A DNA stretch of 64,000 bases from Asparagopsis taxiformis (lineage: Eukaryota; Rhodophyta; Florideophyceae; Bonnemaisoniales; Bonnemaisoniaceae): the NCBI GenBank assembly GCA_030407315.1, contig JALQPE010000025.1, positions 61,817-125,816 of the forward strand. The letters run 5' to 3'. Positions 21,467 through 32,719 of this stretch are shown piece by piece. How positions within the stretch are numbered: the first letter of the stretch is position 1; each line of letters starts with the position of its first letter. Under the pieces are notes generated by a model. That model ran no database searches, had not been told where the DNA came from, and worked only from the letters and a program-made list of their open reading frames with translations. Made by a program: the position numbers and the translations under genes.

Positions 21467-22091
21467 GGCTATGCGGTGGGTGGATGGGATGTCGATGGGA
21501 GGTTGTGGGGTGGATGCGAGGATGGGGACTGGATGGCGGCGATGGGGGAGGGGACATTTACGGGGAGGTGGAGGGAGGGAAGGAGGGGGATGGATGGATG
21601 GATGGATGGATGGACGGATCGAAGCGGGGGAGATGGTGGATTGCGGAACGTTTTTTTCAGATACGAGACGATTTGATGCGCTCAGGTGGGTGGCCGGTAT
21701 GAGTATGCATTGGATTCAACGTTGGAATTTACGCTACGGTGCACTGCACTCGTGCAATGAAATGGTGCAATTGCAATATGATAAGGTTTGCACGTGCACA
21801 CGGGTGGTGAGTTATTTTTCGGTTATTCTGCGCGAGTGCGCCGTATGCAAACTGTAAATAACTTTGGATAATTCACACGTTGAAAAAGCTGCAATTTTCT
21901 ACACAAAGCAATAGCTATCATCTGGCTGTTGCAAATTACAGTAAAAACAGCGACACGGACAATCTCCGTGTCTACAAGCGCCACCATTGCAGCCGGCCAT
22001 CCGCCACCGCGCGGTCGGATGCTGCCGCGGGCGGTGGCGCGAGGATTCTAACGGGTCGGGAGCGAATGGTCGGTCGGCGGGGAATAGCGGG
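21467..22091. promoter_or_regulatory. Upstream region of antiporter, with TGGA microsatellite
   Basis: About 625 bp. It holds the promoter and 5' UTR of the antiporter, including the TGGA repeat at 21589, and the 3' UTR of the next minus-strand gene. The half nearest the antiporter is unusually G-rich on plus (C-rich on the gene's own strand). ORFs here follow that skew and look like shadows. Confidence 0.5.
21589..21614. repeat. TGGA tetranucleotide microsatellite
   Basis: Six to seven tandem TGGA units, about 120 bp upstream of the antiporter start codon, reading TCCA on the coding strand, so probably in the 5' UTR or core promoter. Confidence 0.9.
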
Positions 22092-22487
22092 CTACATTTC
22101 GCCGATTTTGTGGCTGTTCACATCGAAGATACGCTTGAAATCGTCTTCGTGTAGCATCTTCCTCAGTTTCCACATGAGCATATACTCGTCGGCATCGATG
22201 TCAATTTTCGGCCGCACCTTGGCATTGTCCAGATATCCGTCCACTAGCTCGACGGGCAGACAATCGTGCGCTTCCAGACCGTCGGAGGTGGAGGAGGAGG
22301 AAGCGTCGGAGTCGTTGTAGCGCGGCGGGAACGGCGTATCGTTGCTGTTGGTGGAAGCTTGGTCCACGCAGCAGCGAGCTGTGCGGACAGCGGGCGGACG
22401 CCTGGAGATGATGGGGCGCGCGCGTTGACGTCGCATGGGCGCGACGGTGTTGGCGAGGAAAGCTGTTTGGGGAACGGGCTTTTGCAT
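22092..22487 (-). CDS. Small unknown protein, probably plastid-targeted
   Basis: A 131-aa protein from ATG 22487 (an upstream extension to 22520 begins with TTG). The N-terminal ~45 residues are Arg/Ala/Pro/Ser-rich and free of acidic residues, starting MQKPVPQTAFLANTV, resembling an organellar targeting peptide. A Ser/Asp linker follows. The C-terminal 40 residues form a charged block ending WKLRKMLHEDDFKRIFD...IGEM, which looks like a conserved helix. I do not recognise the family. The neighbouring plastid sigma factor is on the same strand 125 bp upstream, which gives weak context only. Confidence 0.6.
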   Translation of the reverse strand: MQKPVPQTAFLANTVAPMRRQRARPIISRRPPAVRTARCCVDQASTNSNDTPFPPRYNDSDASSSSTSDGLEAHDCLPVELVDGYLDNAKVRPKIDIDADEYMLMWKLRKMLHEDDFKRIFDVNSHKIGEM

Positions 22488-22612
22488 CTTGTTGCACAAT
22501 GAATATCTGGGTGTGACCAACCGCAGAGATGGATGGACGTTTGTTAAGATATGTTGTGGTGGGTGCTGTTGATTTATTCAAAATTTGATTGGGTCTTACA
22601 GATGGCCTCGGA

Positions 22613-23761
22613 TTAAACCGCATCCAGATAATCGGCTAAATCCGGTTCATTTCTCTTCAACTTAATTAATGCCTGCGCCACAATCTGCGCCACTCTCGCT
22701 TGTGAAATGCCAAACATCCGCGCAATCTCAGCGCCCTTGACCGGCGCACAGTCGATGCCAAACTTGAGAATCACAATATTGGCATCGCGCGTCGACAACT
22801 GTCTCAAACAGGCGCGAATCAAACGCGCACAAACCAATCTCTCGTCGACAACATCCTCTGGTAATTTCGCCGCGCTCACCAGCGTGTCCAAAATAGATAC
22901 CGACTGATCGCGTGCAATCGGCGCGTCCAGAAACACGCCGCCGTTCAAATGCCGTTCGCACGTGCGCACCAGTTGCAGATCTTCGCGCGCCGTCACATCC
23001 GCCTGCAGTCCATCGTCCGGTGTCGCACCATGCGTGCGTTCATACTCGCCACGAAAGCGGCGTAGTCGTCCCGCAGCGAGCTTCAACCGGTCCGGAATAC
23101 TCACAATACAGCTCGCCGGCATGGCTGCGCGTCGACAATGACTCCAGATGGCGCGGCATGCATACGTGCTAAACTGCCTGTCGCGCGTCATGTCGAAGCG
23201 TTCCGCGGCTCGAATCAGCCCCAATGAACCCTCCTGAATCAGATCGCTTAATGATACCCCGCTGATATCCATGCGTCGTATGGCGGCCGTTGTGCCGGAG
23301 GATGTCCGATACACGTTTCTGGCTATCTTCACGACGAGACGCAGATTGTGCGCGACGAGATCATTGCGCGCTGTCAGACATGTTGCTCGTTGGGATACAT
23401 AGGTTGCCTTGGATATGTTTAGATGTTGTGCTATTTCAGCGGCGGTGGCGGCGCGTCCGAGATGACTTGCTAGTGTCTTTTCAGCAGCTTCGTGTGTTTG
23501 TAGTGTGCGAATGTTGGCGAGTAGTTGGCGTTCTTGTTGCGTGCTTAGTAGACAGTATTCGCCGATATCGGACATGTAATCGGGAAGTGCATGGTCTGCC
23601 GGGCTGGTTTTAGCGCGCTTGGTGGGCGCCACACGCGTCGGCACCGATGATGACGGCTTTGTCGGTGAGATGTTGAGCGATGATACGGCCGTTTCTGCAC
23701 ATTTCAACTGTGTGCGCATAACGGCCGTTGTGACAAACGCTGAATTGGGCGCCGGTTGCAT
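22613..23761 (-). CDS. SIG: Plastid RNA polymerase sigma-70 factor
   Basis: Promoter-specificity subunit for the bacterial-type RNA polymerase of the plastid. The first ATG is at 23761 (382 aa); the upstream open frame begins with GTG. The first ~80 residues are Ser/Thr/Pro-rich and fit a transit peptide. Region 1.2 (YMSDIGEYCLLSTQQE) is followed by region 2 (HNLRLVVKIARNVY, LSDLIQEGSLGLIRAAERFD and FSTYACRAIWSHCRRA). Region 3 (SIPDRLKLAAGRLRR) and region 4 follow, with helix-turn-helix GAEIARMFGISQARVAQIVAQAL. The C-terminus at residue 382 is complete. The usual WWIRQAI portion of region 2.4 is changed to CRAIWSH, so promoter recognition may differ from the canonical type. Which of the red algal SIG paralogs it is cannot be told. 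Confidence 0.92.
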   Translation of the reverse strand: MQPAPNSAFVTTAVMRTQLKCAETAVSSLNISPTKPSSSVPTRVAPTKRAKTSPADHALPDYMSDIGEYCLLSTQQERQLLANIRTLQTHEAAEKTLASHLGRAATAAEIAQHLNISKATYVSQRATCLTARNDLVAHNLRLVVKIARNVYRTSSGTTAAIRRMDISGVSLSDLIQEGSLGLIRAAERFDMTRDRQFSTYACRAIWSHCRRAAMPASCIVSIPDRLKLAAGRLRRFRGEYERTHGATPDDGLQADVTAREDLQLVRTCERHLNGGVFLDAPIARDQSVSILDTLVSAAKLPEDVVDERLVCARLIRACLRQLSTRDANIVILKFGIDCAPVKGAEIARMFGISQARVAQIVAQALIKLKRNEPDLADYLDAV

Positions 23762-24116
23762 GGTGGAGACGGTGGACGTTGACGGACAGGACGGACGAGC
23801 GCTTGATGACGGCGGCACTTTAAACGTTTGTTTCCAAATTGGAAGCTACTGGAATATGGAGGCAATCGATCTTCCACAAGGCGTATGTCAAACATTGAAT
23901 GTATGATGAGAGGCTGTTCTACCTTGAAACAGACGTTGTCCGCCTCCTGTGCAGCTACAATTTTCGGATTTCTGATATCAACTGCAATTCATTGGCTGAC
24001 GTTCGACCAGTGAACTGGCCTGCATCTCATATTGGCCGCAAGCTCGTCATATCCCGAGCTTGCGACATCAGCGCAGCACGTTGAACAAGTCATGCTCATC
24101 CCGTTCCCAGCCATGG
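23762..24116. other. Intergenic region upstream of the sigma factor
   Basis: About 355 bp between the sigma gene start and the end of the OB-fold gene, both on minus. Part is the ATG-less upstream extension of the sigma frame (to 23818). The rest should be promoter and 3' UTR. Confidence 0.45.
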
Positions 24117-25055
24117 TCAAACAAAAAGCCTCACAAGTGACAACGAGCCCAATTCGCCAGTGCCTGCCTTCAAAAGCACACGAAAGTCCCCATCATCACA
24201 AGCAAGCGCCTTCAATATCTCAAACCCCTTCATACACACCACACGATCCTTCCAAACCATCTCAGCCGAAATACCAAACAGCAATCTCTCAACCGCATCA
24301 TTGTCAACCTCCAAAATTTCCCTCCCACTCCCGTCCTCAGCCACCACATAAAACCTCCCAAAACTCCACGTCACCCCCTCTGTACACGCGCATTCCCGCC
24401 CCTGATCCGGCGCAGTTTGCGCCCCACACACCACGCATGCCAACCGCACAAGTCCGCGCATAGCATCCACGCCGTCCGTTCCGGCGATACGCACGCCGGT
24501 AATGCGCACCAAAAGCTCGGCACAACCGCACGCCATTTGCGCCGCTTCGCGGAGACAGCGCGGCGCCTGTGTGGCGCTGTTTGGCGCACGCGCGGGCACA
24601 TGATGCAATTTATGTCGCTTGGACCATTCGCGCGTGCGTATCTGCGTCGTTCGTGCCAGCGCTTCGAGCTCGGGGAACGCGCTGTGTCGCCACGAGCGTA
24701 GCGGATTGCTGTCTGTTGTGTTGTCGTGCGTGAGTGTGGATGCTGTGCGATGCGTCAGGAATATTGTGCTTGGAAATCGTGCGTCGCAATTGCAGATCAC
24801 TTTTTCGACGCGGATTATGTCCATGATGCGGAAGGTGCTGACGGTGAGAGAGGCGGCGCCCCAGATGCGCAGTTCGATTCCTGTTGGTAGTGAGCTGTCG
24901 GCTAGATGCAGTGTGCTTAGATGTGTTGTGCTTCCGTCGCGACGTTGGATTACTTTTGGGCCCTCTTGGCCTATGATGAGTGCGATGGTGGACACGGGGT
25001 AGGGGGAAGCTGTTATGGATGAAAGCGGCTTGAGTTGTGTAGTGTTTGTTGTCAT
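24117..25055 (-). CDS. OB-fold / zinc-ribbon protein, RPA1- or SHLD2-like
   Basis: A 312-aa protein from ATG 25055 (the ORF extension to 25079 begins with TTG). The N-terminal half has an OB-fold pattern (VSTIALIIGQEGPKV, then LHLADSS...IELRIWGAA). The C-terminal half has CVVCGAQ...CAC followed by FGRFYVVAEDGSGREILEV, then DNDAVERLLFGISAEMV. An OB fold with an inserted CxxC...CxC zinc ribbon and a closing resistance helix is the layout of the RPA1 DNA-binding domain C and of the SHLD2 C-terminus. A role in binding single-stranded DNA during repair or replication is therefore likely. It is too short to be RPA1 itself. SHLD2, a MEIOB-like factor or a lineage-specific RPA paralog are the candidates. 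Confidence 0.6.
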   Translation of the reverse strand: MTTNTTQLKPLSSITASPYPVSTIALIIGQEGPKVIQRRDGSTTHLSTLHLADSSLPTGIELRIWGAASLTVSTFRIMDIIRVEKVICNCDARFPSTIFLTHRTASTLTHDNTTDSNPLRSWRHSAFPELEALARTTQIRTREWSKRHKLHHVPARAPNSATQAPRCLREAAQMACGCAELLVRITGVRIAGTDGVDAMRGLVRLACVVCGAQTAPDQGRECACTEGVTWSFGRFYVVAEDGSGREILEVDNDAVERLLFGISAEMVWKDRVVCMKGFEILKALACDDGDFRVLLKAGTGELGSLSLVRLFV

Positions 25056-25162
25056 CGCGGAAGAGGGAGTTGGAGGCAAATTGTGTAATGCCGGACACTG
25101 CGTAGTAAGCGGGAAAAACTTTTTTATTTAGGCGACATGGACATGGACATTGTCAATATACT

Positions 25163-26380
25163 TTAGACAGCGGCTTCGACAGCGTATTTGACACCTACAA
25201 GTTCTTCGAAACGCTCAACTTCGTCTGCGGAACCATAGCAAACCTGCGAACGGTCCTCAGTGGATTTGATTTCAATATCGAGAACGGAACCAGCACCCAT
25301 GCTTGATTTTCCACCAGCCTTTTCAATGACGTAACCAATGGGAAGCACCTCATACAGCACACGGAGCTTTGCCCTGGCAGCTGGTGAGGCCGGGTTACAG
25401 AAGACGCCCTTGCCCTTGACGAGAATTTGGTTGACATCTGGAACCATACCACCGGTGTAACGGAGCTGGTACTTCTCCGCGTAGTAGTGGTCGAGCAGTT
25501 TAGCGTAGCCGGGGTTGTCCTGAGCGGCGCGCATGTTACCCGGCGCAAACAATTTGCCTTCACTGACGGTGTCGAAGGCGGATGTGTGAATCCAGGAGCC
25601 GTGCTTGGCTGAGAAATCATCGATGAGAAGGAATTCATGTGCTCCCTCCACGCCATCAATTGCGAGTGTAATTGTAGTACGCGGTCCGTAAATCGCCAAA
25701 CCTGCGCAAACTACACCACGTCCAGTTTGGCCGACAAACTTGTCACCTCTCCACACGCCGAAGATTCTGCGCAACGCGACGGAAAAAAAACGCAAAACGG
25801 TCAGTGTTCAGTACGATGCGAGGTACGATTGAAACGCTATTCTGGCTGTGAGCATTACTTACGTGCCTACAGAGAAGTTAGTATCAATAATAGACGAACC
25901 ATCAAGCGGGTCGAAAGCGACGGAGAAACTTCCTCCAGGCGTGATCGGTTTCTCTACGGGAACCTCCTCCGACGAAGCGGTTGCAACGACACCAGAAGCC
26001 TCCAGGTTATCGAAAAGCACCTTATCAGCGAGCACGTCAATGGCGAGCTGTTCGTCGCCAAAGTCATTGAAACAGGCCATCTTATCACAGCTGGCTGTAC
26101 GAATCTTGTATGCGATTTCCTTACAGGCGGCGAAGATACCACGGGTGCACTTGCCGAGGTCCTTTTCGACGCGATCGAGCCAGTCCTCGAGGGGCTCACC
26201 GGTCGCAATCATGGTCCATGGTGCGGGAGAGGAGGGGCGTCGCTGGACGGGAGTGGCGATACGGGAGCCGAGTGGGCGCGCGGCGACGAGCGACGAGGAG
26301 GTCGAGGAGAGGGAGTTGCGGGTGGAGAGGGCGGGAGTCGCGGGGCGGGCAACGGCTGCAACGGGGACGAAAGCGGCCAT
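25163..26380 (-). CDS. SBPase: Sedoheptulose-1,7-bisphosphatase, plastid, two exons
   Basis: Calvin-cycle enzyme that dephosphorylates sedoheptulose-1,7-bisphosphate in the plastid stroma. Exon 1 is 26380-25863 and exon 2 is 25766-25163, separated by a 96-nt intron (25767-25862, GTAAGT...GCAG, phase 2, splitting the Thr codon of SVGT/IFGVW). The joined product is 373 aa. The first ~55 residues are a Ser/Ala/Arg-rich transit peptide. FGDEQLAIDVLADK, AFDPLDGSSIIDTNFSVGT, YGPRTT and the LRYTGGMVPDVNQI segment mark it as SBPase rather than FBPase. Cys98 and Cys103 (SCDKMAC) occupy the place of the CGGTAC disulphide of plant SBPase, so thioredoxin control may be retained. This is inferred from spacing only. 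The start ATG at 26380 gives a natural targeting peptide. Confidence 0.93.
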
Positions 26381-26545
26381 GATGGACGTGACGGGATGGG
26401 AATGTTGAATTGAAGAAGGGGAGATTGGAAGAGAGGGTTCTTTATCTCGATGCGAATAACAGTTTGTGTGGCTGAGGCGCACTGCTGCAATGTGTGGTTG
26501 TGGCCAGACTAGTGGCTGGGAGGAATGATGAAATTGGGTAATATT

Positions 26546-27094
26546 CTAAATGGTTTTCGCGGCATAACTGACATAATCTCCGTTCTCTATCAATGCGACG
26601 CCATATTCCGTTATCGGCCAGTTGTACACGTAGACCCAACACTCAATTGTGCGCTTTTCCGCACCGTCACTGCTCATGTCCACGTTCACAATCTACAAAG
26701 CACCATTAGTCGACTCTGGTTCATGCTCACCGCGATAAAGTGATACGCTACATACTTCTCGTTGATACTCGTGCGGTCGAATATACTCGCTTGAAATGCC
26801 TTCGTACGCGTCCAGCGTCTGCATCATCTGCGCATTGGCGTCAATTCGCACAATATCACCGCACACCGACCGTTCGTCCGCAGCGCTCTTCACAATGCCC
26901 GGATAGTCGCCGAGGTCCCATAAGTCGTACCCGCTCAGACGCCCCTCGCCAAACCACGTGCCGGCGGTGAGCAGGACGTGCGGTGGTTGCAGTTTGCGCA
27001 CGTTGGCCGGCAGTCGTAAATAATTTTTTCGCAACGTACCGTAGACGAACACGTAATTGCAAGGCGAAATTTCCCTGCTTGCTCGACGTCCCAT
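26546..27094 (-). CDS. Gamma-glutamylcyclotransferase-like (AIG2/GGACT) protein, two exons
   Basis: Likely releases 5-oxoproline from gamma-glutamyl or epsilon-lysyl-gamma-glutamyl adducts. Exon 1 is 27094-26756 (113 codons) and exon 2 is 26692-26546 (48 codons plus stop), with a 63-nt intron at 26693-26755 (GTATGT...TGTAG, ACTAAT branch-point-like, phase 0). The N-terminal FVYGTLRKNY is the substrate loop of the BtrG/GGCT fold. Glu98 in LDAYEGI is at the catalytic position, and the second exon supplies the ECWVYVYNWPI strand found in the family. Without splicing the reading frame ends in an unrelated tail. Exon 1 stays open upstream to a GTG at 27136; ATG 27094 is preferred. Total 161 aa, normal for the class. 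Confidence 0.87.
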
Positions 27095-27641
27095 GTTGTC
27101 TTCTTCTTTTCGATGCGTTGCGTCGTCGACAATCACACCGGGGCGACCGCCGTCTTATACAGCTGGAAGCACCATGGTCACCAATACTGTAACTGCACAC
27201 ATGCATGCATGGTTCGCCTAATGCTTCCACATGTCCAGCATAATTCAAATGTGCCGCTTGCGTGATTGCCAGTCATTGCCTCGGAAGCGGAGGACGCAAT
27301 TAGTTCAACGCTGCGGGACGGTCTCCGTTCACCACTGTTTGGTTGATTACCACGTCACGCATGCGTTTAATTTGTCTCACACTTTCTACTTTTCCGCTTA
27401 TTTCTTTCCGCCCATCCCGCCTGTACATGCCCCTTCGAAGGGTAGGTGTACCGCCATAACCTATTGAAACATACACTGCAGAATCTTGTACACCAATCAT
27501 TTCTAAACTCCATTCCAAAGTGTACCTAGTACACTCTACTCACCATACAGCATTGACAACCACATTGTTTCAGGACGTCGGTCGATCACGCACGCTCCAA
27601 CTCCTCCGCCACCGCCATCAACCACCGGTAACTCTGTTTCA
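27095..27641. promoter_or_regulatory. Divergent promoter region, GGCT-like / RIO2
   Basis: About 545 bp between two divergent genes. Small ORFs here have no coding character. Both promoters must lie within. Confidence 0.4.
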
Positions 27642-29015
27642 ATGAAGCTCGACCCCGCCGCACTACGCTACCTAAGCGACGATGATTTCCGCGTACTCAC
27701 CGCCGTAGAAATGGGCATGCGAAACCACGAACTGGTCCCCATCGCTCTCATAAGCGCAATATCCGGACTGCGTCACGGCGGCTACATGCGATCACTCAAA
27801 GAAGTTCATAAGAACAAACTCGTCCACAAAGAAACTAAGCGCTATGTAGGCTACCGCCTCACCAGTCTCGGCTACGACTATCTCGCGCTACGAGCGCTGG
27901 TGAAGCGCGGCGTAATCGAGTCTGTCGGACGTGCTATAGGTGTCGGGAAAGAAGCCGATGTATTTCTCGTATCAGCATCGCAGCTTCTCATGGACGAACA
28001 GCCCCAGATAGCAGAAAAGCCACATATGGCCATGAAGTTGCATCGGCTGGGACGCACGTCCTTCCGCGCTGTGAAGAGCAAGCGTGATTATCTCGTGCAT
28101 CGTAAATCCGCGTCATGGATTTACCTCTCCCGACTCGCAGCTATGAAAGAGTATGCATTTATGTGCGCCTTGCATGAACGTGATTTCCCGGTTCCGCGCC
28201 CAATGGGTCAGTCGCGGCATGTTGTCGTCATGGAGCTTTGTGACGGCGTGCCGCTGACACAGGTGGCCGAGTTGGAGCGACCTGTGCAAATTGCAAATCA
28301 TCTACTGCGTATTATTGCTAGGTTTGCGCAGCATGGGCTCGTGCATTGCGATCTGAATGAGTTTAATATTATGATTGACGATGATGAAAATGTTACCGTC
28401 ATCGATTTTCCGCAGATGGTTTCGACTTCGCATGCCGATGCGGAGGAGTTGTTTGATAGAGATGTGCAAGGAATTTTGCGCTTCTTTGAACACAAGTTTG
28501 GCGTGGCGGAAGAATTGCTCGAGCTGCCAAATTTGAAAGATATCATCGCTGCGCGCGACGAGGAGGACCAATTGGATGCTATGGTTGCTGCCAGTGGATT
28601 TAAGAATATTACGACAGATAATCAGTACGGCTTTCAGGATCTCGGTGAGGTTGGTGAAGAAGAGACTGCAGTGGATTTGGGCAGTATCAACCCGGACACT
28701 CTAGAACTTTCTGAGCCAAAAGAGAATGTAGATGAACCAAAGGCTGGAGAAGTGGAAGGTGTAACAGCAGCTTCCGGGAATGCGGATGAGCAGCGGGCGG
28801 AAAATGATGGTTTAGTGGGAGAATATGATTCTGATGGGGGTCAGTCGACAACGTCTTCGTACGCAGCGTCTGTCAATCGGGAGATGATTGAAGCAAGGGT
28901 GCGGAGACAACGTTCAAATCAAAAGAGACGGCGACAGATGGCAAGACGAAATGTCGTAAAGGATTCGGAGAAACGAAAGGTGAAAGTGGAAATGGATAGT
29001 GGAGTATGGGATTAG
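27642..29015 (+). CDS. RIOK2: RIO2 atypical protein kinase/ATPase
   Basis: Acts in the last cytoplasmic steps of 40S ribosomal subunit maturation. The N-terminal winged helix (about residues 1-90, MKLDPAALRYLSDDDFRVLTAVE) is specific to RIO2. The RIO kinase core follows, with GVGKEADVFLVS as the flexible P-loop, HCDLNEFNIMI with the catalytic Asp near residue 236, and IDFPQMVS with the metal-binding Asp near 253. The C-terminal ~120 residues are acidic then strongly basic (RRQRSNQKRRRQMARR), a likely rRNA- or importin-binding tail. Length 457 aa is usual. Midasin, at the left window edge, is the only other ribosome-assembly factor here. Confidence 0.95.
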   Translation: MKLDPAALRYLSDDDFRVLTAVEMGMRNHELVPIALISAISGLRHGGYMRSLKEVHKNKLVHKETKRYVGYRLTSLGYDYLALRALVKRGVIESVGRAIGVGKEADVFLVSASQLLMDEQPQIAEKPHMAMKLHRLGRTSFRAVKSKRDYLVHRKSASWIYLSRLAAMKEYAFMCALHERDFPVPRPMGQSRHVVVMELCDGVPLTQVAELERPVQIANHLLRIIARFAQHGLVHCDLNEFNIMIDDDENVTVIDFPQMVSTSHADAEELFDRDVQGILRFFEHKFGVAEELLELPNLKDIIAARDEEDQLDAMVAASGFKNITTDNQYGFQDLGEVGEEETAVDLGSINPDTLELSEPKENVDEPKAGEVEGVTAASGNADEQRAENDGLVGEYDSDGGQSTTSSYAASVNREMIEARVRRQRSNQKRRRQMARRNVVKDSEKRKVKVEMDSGVWD

Positions 29016-29213
29016 GTAGGCTCGGAGTAAGATTTGGTCCTCATCTCTGTTTCAACGCCTAACATCATTGAAAACCACCTGCAAGAATAAGCAGTTATTT
29101 AACTTGTTGTTGTAGAGCCTAATAATAGCAAACCCATCCACGTAGGCTGCCCACAAAACACTCATATCCTCCAGGTCGCACAAGCCAACAACACTTGCCG
29201 CATGAAACGTCTC

Positions 29214-31309
<2,096 letters not shown>

Positions 31310-32719
31310 TTAGAACGTTCTGAAAGCATCCTCCATTTGTTGCGCTCGATGAACGTCCATTGCTGACCGAAGAACGATTCGCTCATAAGGAACCCCGATT
31401 CCTTCTTCTATGAGCACCATTTCATCGGGTTCGTCGAAATAGGTCGGCTTGGCTTCAATCAACCATAGCGGGTCCTTTTCCGTTTCAACGGCCAGACTTC
31501 TTTGAAACCACGAGCGTGAATTGTAGGGCACTCGGCGAGAGAAAGCGCCTCGGCCATATTTCGAGGACACCGATATCAGACTGAGCAACAGTACAACAAG
31601 TAAACATGACGAGAAGGGTATAATGTATTTCCATTTGTACTTTCCACATGTTGTAAAGCGAAAGAATTCAGCAGGTGTGCCATTGCCGTCGTCATCCATG
31701 ACTTTTGCACTTAGAACTGCTCGCATCACGTCGTCTTTGGACAGCAATTGGAAGCGATGTTCCCTTTCGTCAAAGCGCGCCAGGTCCATCTGAGACTCGA
31801 GCTGAATCATTCGATAGATCATGACAATTTCCAAAAAATTGACCGCTTCGATAACATTGACATCACAGGACACTCTATACGCGGTAACATCGCGTTGAAT
31901 TGGCTCTGTAATCAGGACACCATCCATGCCGTCGCCCCTCGTCTGCTCATACAAATCCTCCACATGTGTCTGATAAGAATACTCGAAGTACAACAAAGCC
32001 GGCGCCTGACCCGGCTGTGTGTCATCATGAAACACAAAACTGGCCCTATGCTGCCCATTACCAGTGATATCACCCATGCCGAAAAAGCGCCGTCGCTCGC
32101 CACCAACCTCTGTAAAATAGTCTGTAACACTTCCAAACGGGCCCTGGACATGTCTACTCACGGTGACATTAAGCTCACCAGCACGATAGGTCCTGACGGG
32201 AGTGACATCGCAGCCACTAACAATATCCGGAAACTTATTCTTATCGTGCATGCAGGAAAAGCACTCGGAGCCTTCGAGGAGCTTTGGGACGCCAGCGGGG
32301 ACTCTATCGAGGGCGTCGACAAAGCGCATGCGATTCACGACCATGGCGCTGGCGCCGAGCTCGATGTCTGTGACGCGATCGATGACGTTTCCCGGGGGGA
32401 TGACGCGACCGACTTGGGTGACGACGCTGCATCGGTCGGAAACGTCGACGCCAATCTCGGTGATGATTTCGGCGGCAATGAGCAGGACGCTGCAGATAAT
32501 CGCGAGAAGAATGAGCGGGTTTCGACGAAACTTGATGAGGGATCTGGGGATGTTGGGGAGCCATGTGTCGCTGTCGTGCACCACGGGGGCGGAACGCTGC
32601 TGATGGAGACGGGTGGCGACAAAGTTGCGCACGGTGATTGAGAGGAATCGGTCGGCGATGCCGACGAGAAGCAGCACGATGACGTTGACCAATGCGGCTA
32701 GGCCACCGACACTGACCAT
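31310..32719 (-). CDS. Unknown multi-pass membrane protein, family M copy 1
   Basis: A 469-aa protein of no family I recognise. Hydrophobic segments lie near the N-terminus (about residues 5-25), at about 68-90 (LILLAIICSVLLIAAEI) and near 375-396 (IIPFSSCLLVVLLLSLI). The ~280 residues between the second and third are hydrophilic with paired cysteines and would form one extramembrane domain. That domain holds YRAGELNVTVSRHV, YFTEVGGERRRFFGMGDITG, FVFHDDT and LLYFEYSYQ. A charged C-terminal tail follows. Two paralogs lie downstream on the opposite strand (35174 and 37982) and share these blocks, so this is a locally expanded, probably lineage-specific family. This copy is the longest and has the cleanest frame. 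Confidence 0.75.
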   Translation of the reverse strand: MVSVGGLAALVNVIVLLLVGIADRFLSITVRNFVATRLHQQRSAPVVHDSDTWLPNIPRSLIKFRRNPLILLAIICSVLLIAAEIITEIGVDVSDRCSVVTQVGRVIPPGNVIDRVTDIELGASAMVVNRMRFVDALDRVPAGVPKLLEGSECFSCMHDKNKFPDIVSGCDVTPVRTYRAGELNVTVSRHVQGPFGSVTDYFTEVGGERRRFFGMGDITGNGQHRASFVFHDDTQPGQAPALLYFEYSYQTHVEDLYEQTRGDGMDGVLITEPIQRDVTAYRVSCDVNVIEAVNFLEIVMIYRMIQLESQMDLARFDEREHRFQLLSKDDVMRAVLSAKVMDDDGNGTPAEFFRFTTCGKYKWKYIIPFSSCLLVVLLLSLISVSSKYGRGAFSRRVPYNSRSWFQRSLAVETEKDPLWLIEAKPTYFDEPDEMVLIEEGIGVPYERIVLRSAMDVHRAQQMEDAFRTF

